A stretch of 64,000 nucleotides of DNA from Mycobacterium sp. IDR2000157661 (GTDB lineage Bacteria; Actinomycetota; Actinomycetes; Mycobacteriales; Mycobacteriaceae), in NCBI RefSeq assembly GCF_022317005.1, contig NZ_CP081006.1:1674001-1738000 (forward strand), written 5' to 3'. The position numbers and the translations under genes were made by a program. Of the stretch, positions 24,128 to 32,731 are shown piece by piece; within the stretch, counting starts at the first letter, position 1, and every line of letters begins with the position of its first letter. The notes under the pieces were generated by a model that saw only the letters and a list, made by a program, of their open reading frames with translations, was not told where the DNA came from and did no database searches.

Positions 24128-24499
24128 ATGCTCATCGCCGCGGTGCTCTGCCTGTGCGCCGCCGTCGCGACCGCCGGGCTCGGACTGTGGTCGCTGCGCA
24201 GGCCCACATCCGGTGATCCGGTGCAGGCCGTGCTGAGCTCGGTCGCGCCCACGCAGCTGGCCGCCGCCGCGATGCTCGCCGCGGGCGGCGTCGTCGGGCT
24301 GGCCGCACCCGGCACCGGCCTGGTGGTCCTGATCGTTTGCGTGCTCGGCGCGGCCGGCACCATCGCCGCCGGTTCGTGGCAGAGCGCCACGGCAGTCGCG
24401 GCGGGAGCCGCAGAAACGGCCAGGGCCCGTGCGGAGGCCGTCGCGGCGACGGGCGGATGCGGAAGCGCATGTGCGTCCTGCACGCTGCCCTGCAGCTGA
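24128..24499 (+). CDS. Small membrane protein with Cys-rich tail (Rv0039c family)
   Basis: A 123-residue protein with three hydrophobic segments at about residues 2-20, 42-60 and 64-84. The C-terminus ends GGCGSACASCTLPCS, with four cysteines in 15 residues, which suggests a metal site or disulfides. Position and layout match Rv0039c, a membrane protein of unknown function. It converges with yqgE, the stops being 4 nt apart. Confidence 0.75.
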   Translation: MLIAAVLCLCAAVATAGLGLWSLRRPTSGDPVQAVLSSVAPTQLAAAAMLAAGGVVGLAAPGTGLVVLIVCVLGAAGTIAAGSWQSATAVAAGAAETARARAEAVAATGGCGSACASCTLPCS

Positions 24500-24503
24500 G
24501 CTG

Positions 24504-25118
24504 CTAGTTGCGGCTGATGTCGATCGGGTGGGTCGCCAACAGTGACAGCGGCAGGGGCTGACGGCGCAACACCCGCGACCACAGATCGATCCGCGGTTCG
24601 AAGAGCACATCGGACGGCAACGCCGACAACACGATCCAGTCGTCCCGCTCGATCTCACCGTCGAGCTGGCCGATGGTCCACCCGGAGTAGCCCGCGAAGA
24701 TCCGCACGCCCTCGACCACCGGCGCGATCGAATCGGGGTCGGCGTCGAGGTCCACCATCACCATGCGGCCCTGCACATGTCGCAGCCCTGGAACTTCGTT
24801 TGCCTGCATCCCCGCCCGCAGAGTGGCCAGACACAGCGCCGCGTCCCGCTTGACCGGACCACCGATGAACATCGTCTTGGGCTTGGCGGCCAGCTTCGCC
24901 CACTGCGGCAGCACGTTGTACACAGCGGTCTCACTCGGGCGGTTCAGCACGACTCCGAGGGTGCCGCCGTCGTTGTGCTCGACTACGTAGATGACGCTTC
25001 GCCGGAAGGTCGGTTCGAGCAGGTCGGTGTTGGCGAGCAGCAGCGTCCCAGCCCGCACCCGGTGCGCCGCGGGAGCGACTTCCTCTTTTCGGTCCTCCGG
25101 CTCCTCTGACTGCCCCAC
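24504..25118 (-). CDS. YqgE/AlgH family protein
   Basis: A 204-residue protein of the DUF179 (YqgE/AlgH) family, Rv0038-like. Recognisable segments are GTLLLANTDLLEPTFRRSVIYVVEHNDGGTLGVVLNRPSE, FIGGPVKRDAALCL and FAGYSGWTIGQLDGEI. The molecular function is not established. The GTG at 25118 is the likely start. It diverges from the MFS transporter gene. Confidence 0.93.
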   Translation of the reverse strand: MGQSEEPEDRKEEVAPAAHRVRAGTLLLANTDLLEPTFRRSVIYVVEHNDGGTLGVVLNRPSETAVYNVLPQWAKLAAKPKTMFIGGPVKRDAALCLATLRAGMQANEVPGLRHVQGRMVMVDLDADPDSIAPVVEGVRIFAGYSGWTIGQLDGEIERDDWIVLSALPSDVLFEPRIDLWSRVLRRQPLPLSLLATHPIDISRN

Positions 25119-25233
25119 CCGTCCATCATGTCACCAGCCCCCGGGATGAGGACGGACAAGCGCGGCCGGCAGTCATATTTGTACTGTGGGTCCGGTCCCG
25201 TTGATCCGCGGCTGATGAGGAACGTGATCTTTA

Positions 25234-26511
25234 GTGGCCGACACCCGCGCGCCCATCGCCGTGTGGCGCACGGTCCGCGGCATGCCGGAGTTCTGGCGGC
25301 TGCTCGAACTGCGTTTGGTCAGCCAGTTCGGCGATGGGCTGTTCGCCGCCGGACTGGCAGGCGCGATCCTGTTCAATCCCGAACGCGCCGCCGAGCCGTG
25401 GGCCGTCGCGGGCGCCTTCGCGGTGTTGTTCCTGCCTTACTCGTTGCTGGGTCCGTTCGCCGGTGCGCTGCTGGACCGGTGGGACCGCAGGCTGGTGCTC
25501 GTCGGCGCCAACATCGGCCGGCAGCTGATGGTGCTGGCGGTCGCCGCGCTGCTCGAATCCGGTGCCGGCGAGCTGCCGGTCCTGTGCGGTGCTCTTGTCG
25601 TCAACGGGTTCACCCGGTTCGTCTCCTCGGGGGTGTCGGCGGCGCTGCCGCACGTGGTGCCCCGCCACCAGGTGGTCCCGATGAACTCGGTGGCCACGGC
25701 GACCGGTGCCGCGGCGGCATTCCTCGGCGCGAACTTCATGCTGTTGCCGCGCTGGCTCTTCGGCGCCGACGATGCCGGCGCCGCGGTGATCATGCTGCTG
25801 GTCGCGGCTCCGGTGGCGCTGGCGCTGTGGCTGGCGTGGCGCTTCCCGCCGCACCTGCTGGGTCCCGACGACAGCGCCCGGGCGGTCCACGGGTCGGTGC
25901 TCTACGCCGTGGCCACCGGGTGGGTGCACGGCATCCGCACGGTCGCCTCGGTGCCCACGGTGGGGGGAACGTTGGCGGGTCTGGCCGCGCACCGGATGGT
26001 GTTCGGAATCAACACCCTGCTGGTGCTGGTCATGGTGCGCCACAGCGACACCCAGGAGGTCGCGGGGTTGGCCACGGCCGTGCTGTTCGTCGCCGCGACC
26101 GGCACCGGCTCGTTCCTCGCCGCGGTCGTGATGCCGCTGTCGGTGCGACGGTGGGGCCGCTACGCCACCGCTAACGGCGCGCTGGCGCTGGCCGCGGTGA
26201 TCCAGCTCGCCGCCTCCGGCCTGCAGCTGGCGGTCATGGTGGTCTGCGGCTTCCTGCTCGGCATGGCGGGTCAGGTGGTCAAGCTGTGCGCCGACAGCGC
26301 GATGCAGCTCGACGTCGACGACGCGTTACGCGGCCACGTGTTCACCGTGCAGGACTCGCTGTTCTGGATCTCGTTCATCGGCGCGGTGGCGCTGGCGGCC
26401 GGCGTCGTTCCGCCCGACGGGGATCTGCCGGCCCTCGCGCTCGGCGGGGTGGCCGTGTATCTGCTGGGACTGACCGGACACGCCACGTTGGCGAGGCGAA
26501 CCGCGGGCTAA
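25234..26511 (+). CDS. MFS transporter
   Basis: A 425-residue integral membrane protein of the major facilitator superfamily, Rv0037c-like. Eleven or twelve hydrophobic helices are visible. Between helices 2 and 3 lies [15 protein letters not shown], a version of the MFS motif A loop. The substrate is unknown. The GTG at 25234 begins [14 protein letters not shown]; the ribosome site is weak. The next gene follows with no real gap. Confidence 0.88.
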   Translation: MADTRAPIAVWRTVRGMPEFWRLLELRLVSQFGDGLFAAGLAGAILFNPERAAEPWAVAGAFAVLFLPYSLLGPFAGALLDRWDRRLVLVGANIGRQLMVLAVAALLESGAGELPVLCGALVVNGFTRFVSSGVSAALPHVVPRHQVVPMNSVATATGAAAAFLGANFMLLPRWLFGADDAGAAVIMLLVAAPVALALWLAWRFPPHLLGPDDSARAVHGSVLYAVATGWVHGIRTVASVPTVGGTLAGLAAHRMVFGINTLLVLVMVRHSDTQEVAGLATAVLFVAATGTGSFLAAVVMPLSVRRWGRYATANGALALAAVIQLAASGLQLAVMVVCGFLLGMAGQVVKLCADSAMQLDVDDALRGHVFTVQDSLFWISFIGAVALAAGVVPPDGDLPALALGGVAVYLLGLTGHATLARRTAG

Positions 26512-26514
26512 AGT
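26509..26514 (+). promoter_or_regulatory. -10 element inside the MFS stop codon (leaderless next gene)
   Basis: TAAAGT starts at the MFS stop codon TAA and ends 7 nt before the GTG at 26522. This favours 26522 over the GTG at 26513, although coupling to the MFS gene is also possible. Confidence 0.4.
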
Positions 26515-26521
26515 GGCCGGC

Positions 26522-27298
26522 GTGGCAGACGCCGGGCCGATGGTGGCCGACCTGCGCGCCGAGAGCGACGAGCTCGACGCGCTGGTCGCCGACCTGCCGC
26601 CGGCGCGCTGGGCCGAGCCGACGCCGGCGCCGGGCTGGACGATCGCCCATCAGATCGCCCACCTGTTGTGGACCGACCGGGTCGCGTTGACCGCGGTCAC
26701 CGACGAGGCCGCGTTCGCGGCGGTGCTCGAGGAGGCGGCGCAGGATCCGGGCGGGTTCGTCGACGCCGGCGCCGAGGAACTGGCCGCCACCCCGCCCGAC
26801 CGCCTGCTCGCCGACTGGCGCCGGACCCGCGCCCGCTTGCACGACGCGCTGCTGACCGTTCCCGACGGGCGCAAGCTGCCGTGGTTCGGACCGCCGATGA
26901 GTGCGCCCTCGATGGCCACCGCCCGTCTGATGGAGACATGGGCGCACGGTCTCGACGTCGCCGACGCGCTGGGGGTGTCCAGGCCTACGACCGCCCGGCT
27001 GCGGTCGATCGCCCACATCGGGGTGCGCACTCGCGACTTCGCGTTCGTCGTCAACGGCCGTCAGCCCCCCGCCGAACCGTTCCGGGTCGAACTGCGCGCG
27101 CCCGACGGCGACACCTGGGCCTGGGGACCCGAGGACGCCGAACAGCGCGTGACGGGTTCGGCCGCGGACTTCTGCATGCTCGTCACCCAGCGCAGACCGC
27201 GGGCCGATCTCGAGGTGAGCGCGCGGGGCGTGGACGCCGAGCAGTGGCTTGACATCGCGCAGGCGTTCGCGGGCCCACCGGGACCCGGCCGCGGCTAA
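26522..27298 (+). CDS. TIGR03084-type metal-binding protein (DinB-like fold)
   Basis: A 258-residue protein of the actinobacterial TIGR03084 family (Rv0036c), related to mycothiol-dependent maleylpyruvate isomerases. The N-terminal four-helix DinB-like domain supplies the probable metal-binding histidines in [14 protein letters not shown] and [15 protein letters not shown]. The C-terminal half resembles an SCP2-like domain ([13 protein letters not shown]…[26 protein letters not shown]). The reaction is unknown. Its stop codon overlaps that of the converging calcium-loop gene. Confidence 0.85.
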   Translation: MADAGPMVADLRAESDELDALVADLPPARWAEPTPAPGWTIAHQIAHLLWTDRVALTAVTDEAAFAAVLEEAAQDPGGFVDAGAEELAATPPDRLLADWRRTRARLHDALLTVPDGRKLPWFGPPMSAPSMATARLMETWAHGLDVADALGVSRPTTARLRSIAHIGVRTRDFAFVVNGRQPPAEPFRVELRAPDGDTWAWGPEDAEQRVTGSAADFCMLVTQRRPRADLEVSARGVDAEQWLDIAQAFAGPPGPGRG

Positions 27299-27792
27299 GG
27301 CGACCCGGCCGCGTCGGCCAACCCGTCGCCGTCGCCGTCGGTCAGCCTGACGTCCCACCGGCCGTCGGCGTCGGCGTCGACGAAGGCCAGTCCCGGGCTC
27401 ACCGCGCGGTCGGCCAGGTCGTCGCCGTCGGTGTCGAGGAGCCGCTCGTCGGCGTCCCCGTCACCGTCGAGGTCGACGAGCGGTCCACCGGCGTGCTCGA
27501 CCCCGTCGAGACCGAACCACCGCAACGCACCTCCGCGGTCGACCGCGACCGCCCACGTGCCCGTGCCGTCGTCGGTGAAGTACGCCCTGGCGCCGGCGTC
27601 GGAAGTGTGGTCGCGCACCAGGTGCTCGGCGAGGCCGTCGGCGTCGAGGTCGGCCATCGCGTCGTCGACGAGGCCGTCGCCGTCGAAGTCGAGGCCCACC
27701 GCGTCGAAGCCGCCGTCGCCGTCGATGTCCACGTCGGGCGCGGCGGTCCACATGGTGGCCGAGCCGTCGCCATCACCGAGGCAGTAGTCCAT
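27295..27792 (-). CDS. Asp-rich protein with tandem DxDxDG calcium-loop repeats
   Basis: A 165-residue protein built almost wholly of DxDGDG-type loops: [58 protein letters not shown] and [10 protein letters not shown]. These resemble the calcium loops of EF-hand, dockerin or thrombospondin-3 repeats. No signal peptide is present. It resembles Rv3906c by place and composition; the function is unknown. It lies 6 nt downstream of the CCA-adding enzyme gene and is probably cotranscribed. About 30% of residues are Asp or Glu, so the codon pattern differs strongly from neighbours. Confidence 0.78.
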   Translation of the reverse strand: MDYCLGDGDGSATMWTAAPDVDIDGDGGFDAVGLDFDGDGLVDDAMADLDADGLAEHLVRDHTSDAGARAYFTDDGTGTWAVAVDRGGALRWFGLDGVEHAGGPLVDLDGDGDADERLLDTDGDDLADRAVSPGLAFVDADADGRWDVRLTDGDGDGLADAAGSP

Positions 27793-27798
27793 GCCCGG

Positions 27799-29265
27799 TC
27801 AGACGTTTCGCTGCCCCTTGGCGTTCCACCATTTGACCAATTCGTCGATCGCTTCCTCGTGTGACAGCGGGCCGCGGTCCAGCCGCAGTTCCTTGAGGTA
27901 CTTCCACGCCTCACCGACCTGCGGTCCGGCCGGAATGCCGAGGATCTCCATGATCTCGTTGCCGTTGAGGTCCGGGCGTACCCGTGCGAGGTCCTCCTTG
28001 GCGGCCAGTTCGGCGATTCGTTCCTCGAGTTCGTCGTAGCTGGCCTGCAACCGCGCGGCGCGGCGCTGATTGCGGGTCGTGCAGTCGGCGCGCACCAGCT
28101 TGTGCAGCCGGGGCAACAGCGGTCCCGCGTCGGTGACATAGCGGCGCACCGCCGAGTCGGTCCACTTGCCGCCGCCGTAGCCGTGGAACCGCAGATGCAG
28201 GTAGACCAGCTGGGATACGTCCTCGATCATCTGCTTGGAGTACTTCAGCGCTCGCATCCGCTTGCGCGTCATCTTGGCTCCCACCACTTCGTGGTGGTGG
28301 AAGCTCACGCCGCCGTTGGGCTCGTGCCTGCGGGTCGCGGGCTTGCCGATGTCGTGCAGCAGCGCCGCCCATCGCAAGACCAGATCCGGACCGCCTTCCT
28401 GCCCCCCGGGACCGTCCTCGAGGGCGATCGCCTGCTTGAGCACCGTCAGCGAATGCCAGTAGACGTCCTTGTGCTGGTGGTGCTCGTCGATGGCCATCCG
28501 CATTGCGCCCACCTCCGGCAACACCACCTCCCCCAGGCCGGTCTGCACCATCAGGTCGACGCCGGCCACCGGGTCGGCGCCCAGCAGCAGCTTGTCCAGT
28601 TCGGCGGCCACCCGTTCGGCGGCGATGCGGCCCAGCTGCGGCGCCATCTCCCGCATCGCGGCCAGCACTCGCGGCGCGACGGTGAACTCCAGCTGCGACA
28701 CGAACCGCGCAGCGCGCAGCATGCGCAGCGGATCGTCGCCGAACGACACCTCCGGGGCGGCGGGCGTGTCGATCTCGCGGCGGCGCAGAGCCGCCAGCCC
28801 GCCCAGTGGGTCTTCGAAGCCGGCGGGTCCGTCGGCCGTGATGCGCACCGCCATCGCGTTGACGGTGAAGTCGCGCCGCACCAGATCGTCGTGCAGGTTG
28901 TCGCCGAAGCGCACCTCCGGATGGCGAGAGACCTTGTCATAGGTGTCGGCGCGGAACGTGGTTATCTCCAGGCGATGGCCACCCTTGCCGACGCCGAGTG
29001 TGCCGAACTCGATGCCGGTGTCCCACAGTGCGTCGGCCCACCCGCGCAGGAACCGCTGCATCTGGTCGGGCCGTGCGTCGGTGGTGAAGTCCAGATCCGT
29101 CAGCGGCCGGTCGAGCAGCGCGTCGCGCACGCTGCCGCCGACGAGGTGCAGTTCGTGTCCGGCCTCAGCGAACACCCGGCCGATCTCGCGCAGCACGTCA
29201 CCGTGACGGTTCAGCGCGACTTGCGCGGTGGCAAGCAGTTCGGCGTCGGTCGGGGATTCGGGCAC
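27799..29265 (-). CDS. pcnA: CCA tRNA nucleotidyltransferase
   Basis: Adds or repairs the 3' CCA of tRNAs, needed here because both tRNA genes in the window lack an encoded CCA. The 488-residue protein has the nucleotidyltransferase motif LVGGSVRDALLDRPLTDLDFTTDA, the RRDFTVNAMA motif and the RMLRAARF segment. An HD domain (LLHDIGKPATR) follows, as in the actinobacterial fusion form. The GTG at 29265 is preceded by a -10 element 8 nt away, so the mRNA may be leaderless. Confidence 0.95.
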   Translation of the reverse strand: MPESPTDAELLATAQVALNRHGDVLREIGRVFAEAGHELHLVGGSVRDALLDRPLTDLDFTTDARPDQMQRFLRGWADALWDTGIEFGTLGVGKGGHRLEITTFRADTYDKVSRHPEVRFGDNLHDDLVRRDFTVNAMAVRITADGPAGFEDPLGGLAALRRREIDTPAAPEVSFGDDPLRMLRAARFVSQLEFTVAPRVLAAMREMAPQLGRIAAERVAAELDKLLLGADPVAGVDLMVQTGLGEVVLPEVGAMRMAIDEHHQHKDVYWHSLTVLKQAIALEDGPGGQEGGPDLVLRWAALLHDIGKPATRRHEPNGGVSFHHHEVVGAKMTRKRMRALKYSKQMIEDVSQLVYLHLRFHGYGGGKWTDSAVRRYVTDAGPLLPRLHKLVRADCTTRNQRRAARLQASYDELEERIAELAAKEDLARVRPDLNGNEIMEILGIPAGPQVGEAWKYLKELRLDRGPLSHEEAIDELVKWWNAKGQRNV

Positions 29266-29273
29266 GTTCGGAC

Positions 29274-29279
29274 AGCCTA
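29274..29279 (-). promoter_or_regulatory. -10 element of the CCA enzyme gene (leaderless)
   Basis: TAGGCT on the minus strand ends 8 nt before the GTG at 29265. No Shine-Dalgarno sequence is seen. Confidence 0.45.
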
Positions 29280-29368
29280 GTCAGGCGACGATCAAGCGGC
29301 CCCCGGGCCGCGTTGAGGAGCCTGACCACCAGACCCGGTCAGGCGACGATCAAGCGGCCCCCGGACCG
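29280..29368. repeat. Two 31-bp direct repeats 58 bp apart
   Basis: Copies at 29280-29310 and 29338-29368 differ at one base. Copy 1 contains the palindrome GCGGCCC-cc-GGGCCGC (29296-29311), which the second copy loses. They fill the divergent intergenic region between pcnA and mutT4 and overlap the -35 zone of pcnA. Confidence 0.85.
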
Positions 29369-29452
29369 TGGGAAAGCCTCACGCGAGTACACGAATGTGC
29401 AACGGCTCAGTCACGACCCGTGCGCGCGGACGGGGTAAATGTGTGTGGCAGC

Positions 29453-29458
29453 TACTAT
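29453..29458 (+). promoter_or_regulatory. -10 element of mutT4 (leaderless)
   Basis: TACTAT ends 7 nt before the GTG at 29466, and there is no ribosome-binding site. Confidence 0.5.
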
Positions 29459-29465
29459 CGCTTGG

Positions 29466-30308
29466 GTGTCGGACGGCGAACAGGCCAAACCACGACGGCG
29501 CCGCGGGCGCCGTCGCGGCCGGCGCGCGGCCGGTCCGCCCGAGGCCGCAGCCGAGCAGGGCCGTCCCGTGCCCGGGCCGCACCACAACGCCGCCCCGGCA
29601 AACACCAACGGCGGCCAGTCGAAGAAGTCACGGCCCCGCAGACCGCCGGACCGGCTGCGCACCGTTCACGAGACGTCGGCGGGCGGGCTGGTCATCGACG
29701 GCATCGACGGCCCAAAGGAACGCCAGGTCGCCGCGTTGATCGGACGCATCGACCGGCGCGGCCGCATGCTCTGGTCGCTGCCCAAGGGCCACATCGAGAT
29801 GGGTGAGACCGCCGAACAGACCGCGGTCCGCGAAGTCGCCGAGGAGACGGGCGTCCAGGGCAGCGTGCTCGCCGCGCTTGGCAGCATCGACTACTGGTTC
29901 GTCACCGAAGGACGCCGGGTGCACAAGACGGTGCACCACTACCTCATGCGGTTCCTCGGCGGCGAGCTCTCCGACGAGGACCTCGAGGTCACCGAGGTGG
30001 CCTGGGTGCCGCTCAGGGAGCTGCCGTCGCGGCTGGCCTATGCCGACGAGCGGCGGCTCGCCGAGGTAGCGGGTGAACTGATCGACAAGCTGCACAACGA
30101 CGGTCCCGCGGCACTGCCGCCGCTACCCCGGTCGGCACCGCGGCGGCGACCACAGACCCATTCGCACACCCGCCGTCGTCCCGACGGACCTGCGCAACCG
30201 TCCCGGGGGGCGGAGCGGTGGGGGCACCTGCCCTCCGACGGGCGCAAGGACGAGTGGACAGATCGGGAGCCCGGCCGGCGGACGAACGGCTGCGGACAGG
30301 GCCCGTGA
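29466..30308 (+). CDS. mutT4: NUDIX hydrolase MutT4-like
   Basis: A 280-residue NUDIX hydrolase. A basic, disordered N-terminus ([16 protein letters not shown]…) is followed by the NUDIX domain at about residues 60-205. The NUDIX box is [23 protein letters not shown] basic, Pro-rich tail closes the protein. The family removes nucleoside diphosphate derivatives; the true substrate is unknown. The start VSDGEQAK matches the mycobacterial start I recall. Its TGA overlaps the next GTG by 4 nt, so it heads an operon through murJ. Confidence 0.92.
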   Translation: MSDGEQAKPRRRRGRRRGRRAAGPPEAAAEQGRPVPGPHHNAAPANTNGGQSKKSRPRRPPDRLRTVHETSAGGLVIDGIDGPKERQVAALIGRIDRRGRMLWSLPKGHIEMGETAEQTAVREVAEETGVQGSVLAALGSIDYWFVTEGRRVHKTVHHYLMRFLGGELSDEDLEVTEVAWVPLRELPSRLAYADERRLAEVAGELIDKLHNDGPAALPPLPRSAPRRRPQTHSHTRRRPDGPAQPSRGAERWGHLPSDGRKDEWTDREPGRRTNGCGQGP

Positions 30309-32731
30309 CCTCCTCCGCGGCGGCTCCGCGGCCCAGGGCCTCCGCCGCGTTGCTGCGGCTGCTGGCCGCGCTGACACTGCTGGCACTGACCGTCGTGCCG
30401 GTCGCGATCCCCCGCGCCGCGGCCGGTCAACCCGGCACGACGCCGTTCCTGCAGGTGCGCATCGACACCGTCAGCCCCGACGTGGTGACCACCACCAGCG
30501 CGCCAACGGTTACGGTGACCGGCACCGTCCTCAACGTCGGTGACCGGCTGGTGCGCGACGTGGTGGTACGGCTCGAGGACGCCGCCGCCGTGGCCGCCTC
30601 GACGGGTCTGCGCACCAACCTCACCGGCGACGTCGACCAGTTCCAGCCCGTCGGTGACTTCACCACGCTGACCCCCGAGCTGTCTCGGGGACAAGAAGTC
30701 CCGTTCACACTCTCCTACCCGTTGCGGGCGACGGACCGGCCGTCGCTGGGCATCGAACAGCCCGGCGTGTACCCACTGATGGTCAACGTCAACGGCACCC
30801 CCGACTACGGGGCACCCGCCCGCCTCGACGATGCGCGCTTCCTGCTGCCGGTGCTCGGGGTGCCGCCCGACCCGGCCGACGACGCGGCCGACGACGCGAT
30901 GACCGGGGTCAGGGCCCCGGACACCTCCCGCCCGGTCCAGACGACGCTGCTGTGGCCGCTCGCCGACCGGCCGCGGCTCGCGGCGGGCGCACCCGGGGGC
31001 ACGACGCCGGTGCGGCTCATCGACGACGAGCTCGCGGAGGCGCTGGCCCCCGGCGGCCGCCTCGACACCCTGCTATCGGCGGCCGAGTTCGCCACCAGCC
31101 CGCAGGTGGACCCCGACGGCAGAGTGCGGGCGGCGACCTGCCTGGCCGTCGACCCGGACCTATTGGTCACCGTCAACGCGATGACCAGCGGCTACGTCGT
31201 CAACGACGGACCCGACGCCGGTCGCGGCACGCCCACCCGCCCCGGCACCGGGCAGGACGCCGCGATCGCGTGGCTGAACCGGCTCAAGGCGCTGGCGGCC
31301 CGGATGTGCGTCGCGCCGACGATCTACGCGCAGGCCGACCTCGACGCACTGCGCCGCGTCGGGGACCGCGGCCTGAGCGCGATCGCCACCAGCATCGCAG
31401 GCGACATCGTCGACCAGATCCTCGGCGTCGCCTCGGTCCGCGGGGCGAGCCTCGTCGGCGACGGCCCGCTGACCGGTCCCGCGGTCCGCCTCTTGTCCGA
31501 GCAGCGCCCGACGGTTGCGATCGCGGCCGCCCAGCCGCAGACCGACGACGGCTCGGCGTCGCGGGCCCCGGACACGTCACCGGTGCGTTACAGCCCGCAG
31601 CTCGTCGCCGCGCACTTCGATCCGGCGGTCGGCGCGGCGCTGGCCGGTGCCGGTGCCGACCCCGTCGCGCCGTCATATGCCGCCCCGTCCCTGGAGGTCC
31701 CGGCGCACCACGACTCGGCGGTGGCGCGCAGGCAGAACGCGTTGGGGGCGGTGCTGTGGCGCGGGCTCAATCCCGAGGTCGAGCCGCGCAACCAGATTCT
31801 GATGCCGCCCCTGGTCTGGGATCTGCGACCCGACGACGCACGCGCGGTCTTCACCGCGGTGGCCACCGCCATCAACGCCGGGCTGGCCCAGCCGCGGCCC
31901 CTCGCCGCCGTCATCGCCGAAGCGACCGCGGCCCCGCCGGCGGAGACGGCGCCGCTGCCCGGCGATGAACTGGGCGACCCCGACGGTCGCATCGACGACG
32001 CGGTGGTGTCGGGCATCGCCGCGGTGACCGGCCGGTTGTGGGGGCTGACGGCGGCGTTGACGACCGACACCCGCACCGGGCTCACCGGCTACGGGTACAC
32101 GGCGCCGTTGCGCGAGGACATGCTGCGCGCACTGAGCCAGTCGGTGCCGCCCGAGAGCCGCAACGGGCTCGCCCAACAGCGCCTGACCACCGTCGGCGCC
32201 ACGGTCGACGACCTGTTCGGGGCGGTCACCGTCGTCAACCCGGGCGGCGCCTACACGCTGGCCACCGAGCGGAGCCCGCTGCCGTTGGCGCTGCGCAACG
32301 ACTTACCGGTGCCGATCCGCGTGCGACTGGACGTCGACGCGCCGCCGGGCATGACGGTCACCGAGATGGGCGAGATCGAACTGCCCCCGGGCTACCTGCC
32401 GCTGCGGGTGCCGATCGAGGTGCACTTCACCCAGCGATTCGCCGTCGACGTCGCGCTGCGCACCGCCGACGGACTGCCGCTGGGCGACCCGGTCCGCCTT
32501 TCGGTGCACTCGAACGCCTACGGCAAAGTGCTGTTCTTCATCACGCTGTCGGCTGGGGCCGTTCTCGTGCTGCTGGCCGGCCGCAGGCTCTGGCATCGCT
32601 TCCGCGGCCAACCCGACCCGGCCGACCTCGACCGCCCCGACCCGCTCGAGGTCGCGCTGCGCTACGAGGACGAACCGGCCGACACACTGAGCCGGGCCGG
32701 ACGCGACCGTCCGCGCGGCGGGCGGACGTGA
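30305..32731 (+). CDS. DUF6049 exported membrane-anchored protein
   Basis: An 808-residue protein of the DUF6049 family (Rv3909). A signal-like hydrophobic segment at about 16-38 ([20 protein letters not shown]) leads into a large extracytoplasmic region with an NEW3-like beta domain near the C-terminus ([41 protein letters not shown]). A transmembrane helix lies at about 745-765 ([20 protein letters not shown]), followed by a short cytoplasmic tail. Overlapping start and stop codons on both sides show coupling to mutT4 and murJ. A role with MurJ in the envelope is inferred from context only. Confidence 0.9.
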   Translation: MTSSAAAPRPRASAALLRLLAALTLLALTVVPVAIPRAAAGQPGTTPFLQVRIDTVSPDVVTTTSAPTVTVTGTVLNVGDRLVRDVVVRLEDAAAVAASTGLRTNLTGDVDQFQPVGDFTTLTPELSRGQEVPFTLSYPLRATDRPSLGIEQPGVYPLMVNVNGTPDYGAPARLDDARFLLPVLGVPPDPADDAADDAMTGVRAPDTSRPVQTTLLWPLADRPRLAAGAPGGTTPVRLIDDELAEALAPGGRLDTLLSAAEFATSPQVDPDGRVRAATCLAVDPDLLVTVNAMTSGYVVNDGPDAGRGTPTRPGTGQDAAIAWLNRLKALAARMCVAPTIYAQADLDALRRVGDRGLSAIATSIAGDIVDQILGVASVRGASLVGDGPLTGPAVRLLSEQRPTVAIAAAQPQTDDGSASRAPDTSPVRYSPQLVAAHFDPAVGAALAGAGADPVAPSYAAPSLEVPAHHDSAVARRQNALGAVLWRGLNPEVEPRNQILMPPLVWDLRPDDARAVFTAVATAINAGLAQPRPLAAVIAEATAAPPAETAPLPGDELGDPDGRIDDAVVSGIAAVTGRLWGLTAALTTDTRTGLTGYGYTAPLREDMLRALSQSVPPESRNGLAQQRLTTVGATVDDLFGAVTVVNPGGAYTLATERSPLPLALRNDLPVPIRVRLDVDAPPGMTVTEMGEIELPPGYLPLRVPIEVHFTQRFAVDVALRTADGLPLGDPVRLSVHSNAYGKVLFFITLSAGAVLVLLAGRRLWHRFRGQPDPADLDRPDPLEVALRYEDEPADTLSRAGRDRPRGGRT

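Noticed and set aside
32038..32727. Upstream extension of the murJ frame
   Set aside because: It overlaps the end of the DUF6049 gene. The GTG at 32728, overlapping that gene's stop, is the natural start.
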